A program made the translations under genes and the position numbers. A stretch of DNA of 44,791 bases. It comes from Deltaproteobacteria bacterium (lineage in GTDB: Bacteria > Desulfobacterota > Desulfarculia > Adiutricales > Adiutricaceae). Under the pieces are notes generated by a model. It worked only from the letters and a program-made list of their open reading frames with translations, searched no databases and was not told the DNA's origin. Where the stretch lies: positions 1-44,791 of the forward strand of contig JAISWF010000064.1 of NCBI GenBank assembly GCA_031271165.1, in the 5' to 3' direction. Position 1 is the stretch's first letter, and the number at the start of each line of letters is the position of its first letter. Positions 41,491 through 44,791 of the stretch are shown one piece after another.

Positions 41491-43065
41491 TTAAATAAAG
41501 TCTGATAATTCCTCCGGCGGCAGAGGGCGAAGGTTGGGGAAGGCGTCGCCGGACAAAAGGCCCAGGTCCCGGGCAAAGGTGAAACGCTTCAGGACCGACG
41601 CTCCGTATAAAAGAAGGCCGGCCACGTCGGCGACCTTTCGGTTGGCGGGGTCTTCGTAATAAGACCCGGCCACCCATTCGTTGAAGGCCCCAACGGAGGG
41701 TCCGCTGAAAACGCACCAGTCGGTTCGCCGGTCTTCTATGCCATTAATAGCCCAGCGGGAGGCTTGACCAAGGTACCAGCGGAAAATAAGAGCCAATTTG
41801 AGTTTCGGTGAGGCCTCAGCTTTGTCTAGGACGGCCGGATCCCGCTGGGAAAAAAACTGCCTGGTGTTCTGCCAGATTTCGGCAAGGGGTTTGCGGAATA
41901 TTTTTTCCTCAAGATTTTTGGCTTCGGCTGGCGGGATCTCCTCAACTGACTGGTATTGCCGGTAAAGGTCAGCCAGTTTTAAAGCCCGGGGGGCAAAAAG
42001 GGTCCCGTATTTAAGGACCTGAACCTTGGCTCCCATTTCAAACATATCGGCGGCCGGGGCTTGGCTCAAGTCGGTCTGGCTGGCTTTGGCCAGCAGGGAC
42101 CGGGCGCCTTCTGACAAGCCCGATTCCACGCAGCTTTGATTGACAGAGCCGGTTACGAAATAGCTCATTCCCATGTCCTGGGCCGCTAAAACGGCGGCCG
42201 GAGTGCCTAAGCCTCCGGCTGCTCCAACTCTTAAGGGCTGCGGGAAATTATTATTGGCGGTGCATTCGGCGGCCAGCTTGAGCATAGAGGGCCACAGAGT
42301 TATGGCCGGCCGAAAATCGGTGTGTCCGCCGCTGTCGGCTTCGGCGGTCAGATCCTGGGCTAAGGGAATCCGGCTGGCTAAAGCGGCTTGCTGTTCAGTA
42401 ATCCAGCCTTGATTGAGGATTTCTTGGACTATTTTGGGCGGCGGGGGGCTGAAAAAGCGCTTGGCCAGTTCCAGCCGAGAGACTTTGGCCATGATCCGGT
42501 TGGGGGCGACGATGGTTCCGTCGGGAAAGCTAGTCAGTCCCTGAAGCCGGTAGCGGACCAGTGACGGGGTGATCTGCATGAAAGCGGAGGCCTCAATGAG
42601 ATTGACGCCCCGTTCTAAATAAATTGAGACAACCTTTTCCTCCCAGGCGGGGTCCAATGGCGAATGGATGAGGCACGAGCCGAAGGTCTGGTGGCCCAAT
42701 TCTTTTTTGAGCTTGACCACGGCGGTTTCAACATCGTTGGGGTGCAGACCGGCCGCCCCGAAAATTCCTAAAACTCCCAGATCGGCCAAAGCGGTGACCA
42801 TGGCGATGGATGCTATGCCGCCGACCATTGAGCCACCTACGTAGGCATACCTGAGGTCAAACTCCTTGCGAAAGGCCTTAGAACCAAAGTTGCCAGGGGC
42901 AATGGGCGGAATGATGCCGACTAATGAGGGGTCGCCAACCGTCCCTAACTCGCCACCGGGGCGGATGTAAAGGGGTTCCCTGGGGTTGCACAGGGCGGCG
43001 ATTATGTTATTGCTGGGAGTACCTGACATAGGGTCGTAGTTCCTTGATAACCCGTTAGCCAACAT
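41491..43065 (-). CDS. pfaD: Enoyl reductase of PUFA-type synthase (PfaD/Pfa1-like)
   Basis: This 524-residue FMN-dependent enoyl reductase of the PfaD/nitronate-monooxygenase-like family reduces the trans-2-enoyl intermediates made by the megasynthases. Family segments include YAYVGGSMVGGIASIAMVTA, LGVLGIFGAAGLHPNDVE, GVNLIEASAFMQ, VRYRLQGL, GAAGGLGTPAAVLAAQDMG and FVTGSVNQ, and the C-terminal part has the PfaD-specific helical extension (YRWYLGQASRWAING shape). Two starts are possible: ATG 43065 (no clear ribosome-binding site) or ATG 43029 (AAGGA about 11 bases upstream). It is the first gene of the block, in the order seen in myxobacterial pfa1-pfa2-pfa3. Confidence 0.9.
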   Translation of the reverse strand: MLANGLSRNYDPMSGTPSNNIIAALCNPREPLYIRPGGELGTVGDPSLVGIIPPIAPGNFGSKAFRKEFDLRYAYVGGSMVGGIASIAMVTALADLGVLGIFGAAGLHPNDVETAVVKLKKELGHQTFGSCLIHSPLDPAWEEKVVSIYLERGVNLIEASAFMQITPSLVRYRLQGLTSFPDGTIVAPNRIMAKVSRLELAKRFFSPPPPKIVQEILNQGWITEQQAALASRIPLAQDLTAEADSGGHTDFRPAITLWPSMLKLAAECTANNNFPQPLRVGAAGGLGTPAAVLAAQDMGMSYFVTGSVNQSCVESGLSEGARSLLAKASQTDLSQAPAADMFEMGAKVQVLKYGTLFAPRALKLADLYRQYQSVEEIPPAEAKNLEEKIFRKPLAEIWQNTRQFFSQRDPAVLDKAEASPKLKLALIFRWYLGQASRWAINGIEDRRTDWCVFSGPSVGAFNEWVAGSYYEDPANRKVADVAGLLLYGASVLKRFTFARDLGLLSGDAFPNLRPLPPEELSDFI

Positions 43066-43100
43066 CAGGGTAACGGGGAAAGCATTTATTAAATTTGATA

Positions 43101-43124
43101 AAAAAAAAGAAAGCCCAACCGGGC
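43101..43124 (-). terminator. Short hairpin plus T-run in the pfaD leader
   Basis: GCCC-AACC-GGGC (43113-43124) followed on the minus strand by TTTCTTTTTTTT, lying between the candidate promoter (43184-43212) and the pfaD start. The stem is only four base pairs, so it is a weak terminator and a tentative attenuator. Confidence 0.35.
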
Positions 43125-43183
43125 AGTATAAAAAAGCAGTCCAAGTGGTCTGCTCTGGTTAGCGGTTGCTCAAATCGAAAAAT

Positions 43184-43212
43184 ATTTTAACACAAAAACC
43201 GATCTCTTTAAA
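43184..43212 (-). promoter_or_regulatory. Candidate promoter for the pfa genes
   Basis: On the minus strand, TTTAAA (43212-43207) and TAAAAT (43189-43184) are separated by 17 bases, about 120 bases before the pfaD start. The -10 matches at five of six positions, but the -35 is poor. The assignment rests on spacing and position only. Confidence 0.3.
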
Positions 43213-44667
43213 CGGTGGTTAAATGCGGTAAAAATATAATGTTTTAGGCAGCCGTTTTTTGAGGGCCGGCTTTGACCAAGAAGCCTCTGTCCATAGCCTT
43301 AACCAAATAACCTGAAGTCAGCCTTGGTTTGGTCAGGCGACCACCCACTTATTTAAATAGTCAGGCCATGGTATGAAACCAAAGGCGGCCAATTTATCGC
43401 CGAATGACCAGATAAAAATTTTTCCACTTTGTCTTCCGGCCTGACTCAAACGGTTTCAGCTTGCAACGGCTCAGCCCTGGAAAAACCGAGGCAACCTTAA
43501 AATAACGAGAAAACCATGGAAAAAATGAACTGACAGCCCTTTAGCTTGGCCCTTTAACTTGGACTTGAGCCTTGAATCTTGAATCAACCTTAAGCTCTTG
43601 GTCGGGATTGATTAGAAAAGTTGCCCAAAAATTATATGTATCATTAATTAGACATCTGATGAATTGTATATTGATGACTTAAGCCAATAGTAAACAAATC
43701 AATAGTCTATCAACGCAATATTAGGCTATAAAATTATTTATATAAAATATTAACCAATAAAATGTCTTTCTTAAGTTGTTGAAATGTGAATTATTAGTCG
43801 TCAAGGCTAAAATATGTTGGCGGCCACTACCGGGCGGCATAATGACTTAAACAAGACACAGTTAGGAGCGCAAACCGTCCGGAAGGGTTTGAAGAAAGTT
43901 TACGGCTCGTATAAGGTGACAATAAAAATGACCGCTATCTGATAATGCCTCATTAGAAATGACCTCTCTGGCTTGACAAGGTGACAATAAAAATGATCTC
44001 TTTTCTGCATTGTTAAACTGCCAGTAGAAAATGACTGTATTAAAATTTTTTTAGAAATGATGGCCAAGCTTAATTTGTCAATATTACAATTTTGTTTCAT
44101 AAGCAATAATAATGTCGCCCAGTAATTATTATTAATTGACAATAAAAATGACATAAATGCTCAGCAATCCATGCTCAAAAGTTAAGTTGGTTCTTTTGGC
44201 GGCTCGGTTATTGGTGCGGTCTTGCCTGCGGCCGGCTCGAGCTTAAGTGGGTGATATTACTAATGTCACTGGTTAGAAAAGGAAATGTTTGGCTAATTTA
44301 ATTAAATCCAGTTAAGCATAATCTATATGCAAGCGCTAAAAATGCAATAAATTAGTAAAAAGCTAAAATTAGTAATTTAAATGTGTTTTAATTTTAGCCT
44401 AGAGCTGGAAATTTAGTTGTAAAATGAAATGTTGGAACAAGTATACCAAAATAAACAAGTTGAGCTGCCACTAATGCTCCTCCTGAGCCAATTGAACCTC
44501 AAGACTAAGCCTTCAAATGCCTCAAAGGGTGGTAAAATCCACCAGACCGCCGCTCCTTAGGTTCCTAGACTCCCGCCAATAATTATACCTACAAGGCATA
44601 ATCTGATACAAACGTCTTAAAAATCTTTATTTTATTGGATTTTCGGTTGAAGTGGGTCTTGCGTTCC
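43213..44667. other. Gene-poor right flank with mobile-element debris
   Basis: About 1.45 kb with no supported gene. The left part is featureless. From 43916 it holds repeated IS21-like end motifs, and at 44584-44594 a copy of TATACCTACAA that recurs in the inverted repeat before the transposase start at 44720. Confidence 0.5.
43916..44153. mobile_element. Repeated end motifs of an IS21-like element (remnant)
   Basis: The motif TGACAATAAAAATGA occurs three times in one orientation: 43916-43933, 43981-43998 and 44136-44153. Two degraded copies lie near 43951 and 44021. Multiple direct copies of a terminal motif within about 250 bases are typical of IS21-family ends, and the outermost copy read from the right begins TGTCATTTTTATTGTCA, starting with the usual TG. 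No istA or istB gene is present, so this is at most a solo end. Confidence 0.4.
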
Positions 44668-44709
44668 CCCTTATTTGTAGGTATAATATAGTATACCTAC
44701 AAATGAGGG
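44668..44709. repeat. 18-bp inverted repeat before the transposase gene
   Basis: CCCTTATTTGTAGGTATA (44668-44685) and TATACCTACAAATGAGGG (44692-44709) are reverse complements at 17 of 18 positions around six bases (ATATAG). It ends ten bases before the transposase ATG. It may be an operator overlapping the transposase promoter or part of the element end. Confidence 0.55.
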
Positions 44710-44719
44710 AGATGGGGTA

Positions 44720-44791
44720 ATGAGTTCCATAGTTTCTGTTAAAGTTGGTAAGCATACATATTTGTATGAATCAAATTCTTACCGAAATGAA
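44720..44791 (+). CDS. IS1634-family transposase, 5' end only
   Basis: The last 72 bases encode 24 residues beginning MSSIVSVKVGKHTYLYE, which is the characteristic N-terminus of IS1634-family transposases (IS4-like DDE enzymes). GGGAGATGGGG lies just before the ATG. The frame runs off the window edge, so completeness cannot be judged. The fragment at 26822-27007 shows the same family was active elsewhere in this region. Confidence 0.7.
   Translation, partial: MSSIVSVKVGKHTYLYESNSYRNE

Noticed and set aside
43900-44154. 84-codon minus-strand frame over the IS21-like repeats
   Set aside because: Its sequence is produced by the repeats themselves and shows no transposase motif.
1-44791. CRISPR array, tRNA or rRNA genes
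   Set aside because: No regularly spaced repeats with unique spacers, and no cloverleaf or rRNA signature, were seen on either strand.

Overview
The window reads as a chromosome segment of an anaerobic, sulfite-generating proteobacterium of the Desulfobacterota (former Deltaproteobacteria) type. The reasons are a taurine/isethionate fermentation pair (taurine:pyruvate aminotransferase plus an isethionate sulfite-lyase of the glycyl-radical family), a polyunsaturated-fatty-acid-type synthase with the gene order of terrestrial myxobacteria, and a small tat operon. The taxonomic statement is an inference from gene content; there is no rRNA gene here. Genes are GC-richer than the AT-rich intergenic stretches, several of which hold decayed genes and insertion-sequence debris.

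Layout. (1) 134-11898, all on the minus strand: dppA-dppB-dppC-dppD-dppF (peptide-type ABC importer), a YtcJ-like metal-dependent amidohydrolase, islA, and tpa. The order suggests uptake of a conjugated substrate, its hydrolysis, and then taurine -> sulfoacetaldehyde -> isethionate -> acetaldehyde + sulfite. The sulfoacetaldehyde reductase and the glycyl-radical activase are not in the window and may lie beyond its left edge. (2) 12689-13789: a lipoprotein of unknown role, then about 2.2 kb with no intact gene but an AAA-ATPase pseudogene and palindromes. (3) 16001-16783: an IclR regulator, convergent with metN-metI-metQ (17300-19991), which has a clear terminator at its end and a second terminator-shaped hairpin in its leader. 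(4) 20901-22635: the rtcB-prfH pair, a ribosome rescue/RNA repair module. (5) 23512-23721: a small XRE-type regulator with a strong promoter and a shared bidirectional terminator. (6) 23861-26553, minus strand: tatA, tatB, a C45-family acyltransferase/hydrolase, and tatC. (7) 27483-43065, minus strand: a 15.6-kb block encoding an enoyl reductase (pfaD/pfa1-like), a KS-AT*-3xACP-KR megasynthase (pfaA/pfa2-like), a KS-CLF-AT-DH-DH megasynthase (pfaC/pfa3-like) and an uracil-DNA-glycosylase-fold protein. (8) 43066-44791: a gene-poor flank with IS21-like end repeats and the first 24 codons of an IS1634-family transposase at the right edge.

The most interesting systems are the iterative lipid synthase of an apparent anaerobe, whose acyltransferase domain in the ACP-bearing subunit has lost its catalytic serine while an intact one sits in the partner subunit; the importer/amidohydrolase/islA/tpa array, which may scavenge conjugated taurine; the rtcB-prfH repair pair; and the acyltransferase embedded in the tat operon. 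All family assignments come from reading motifs by eye; no database search was run.
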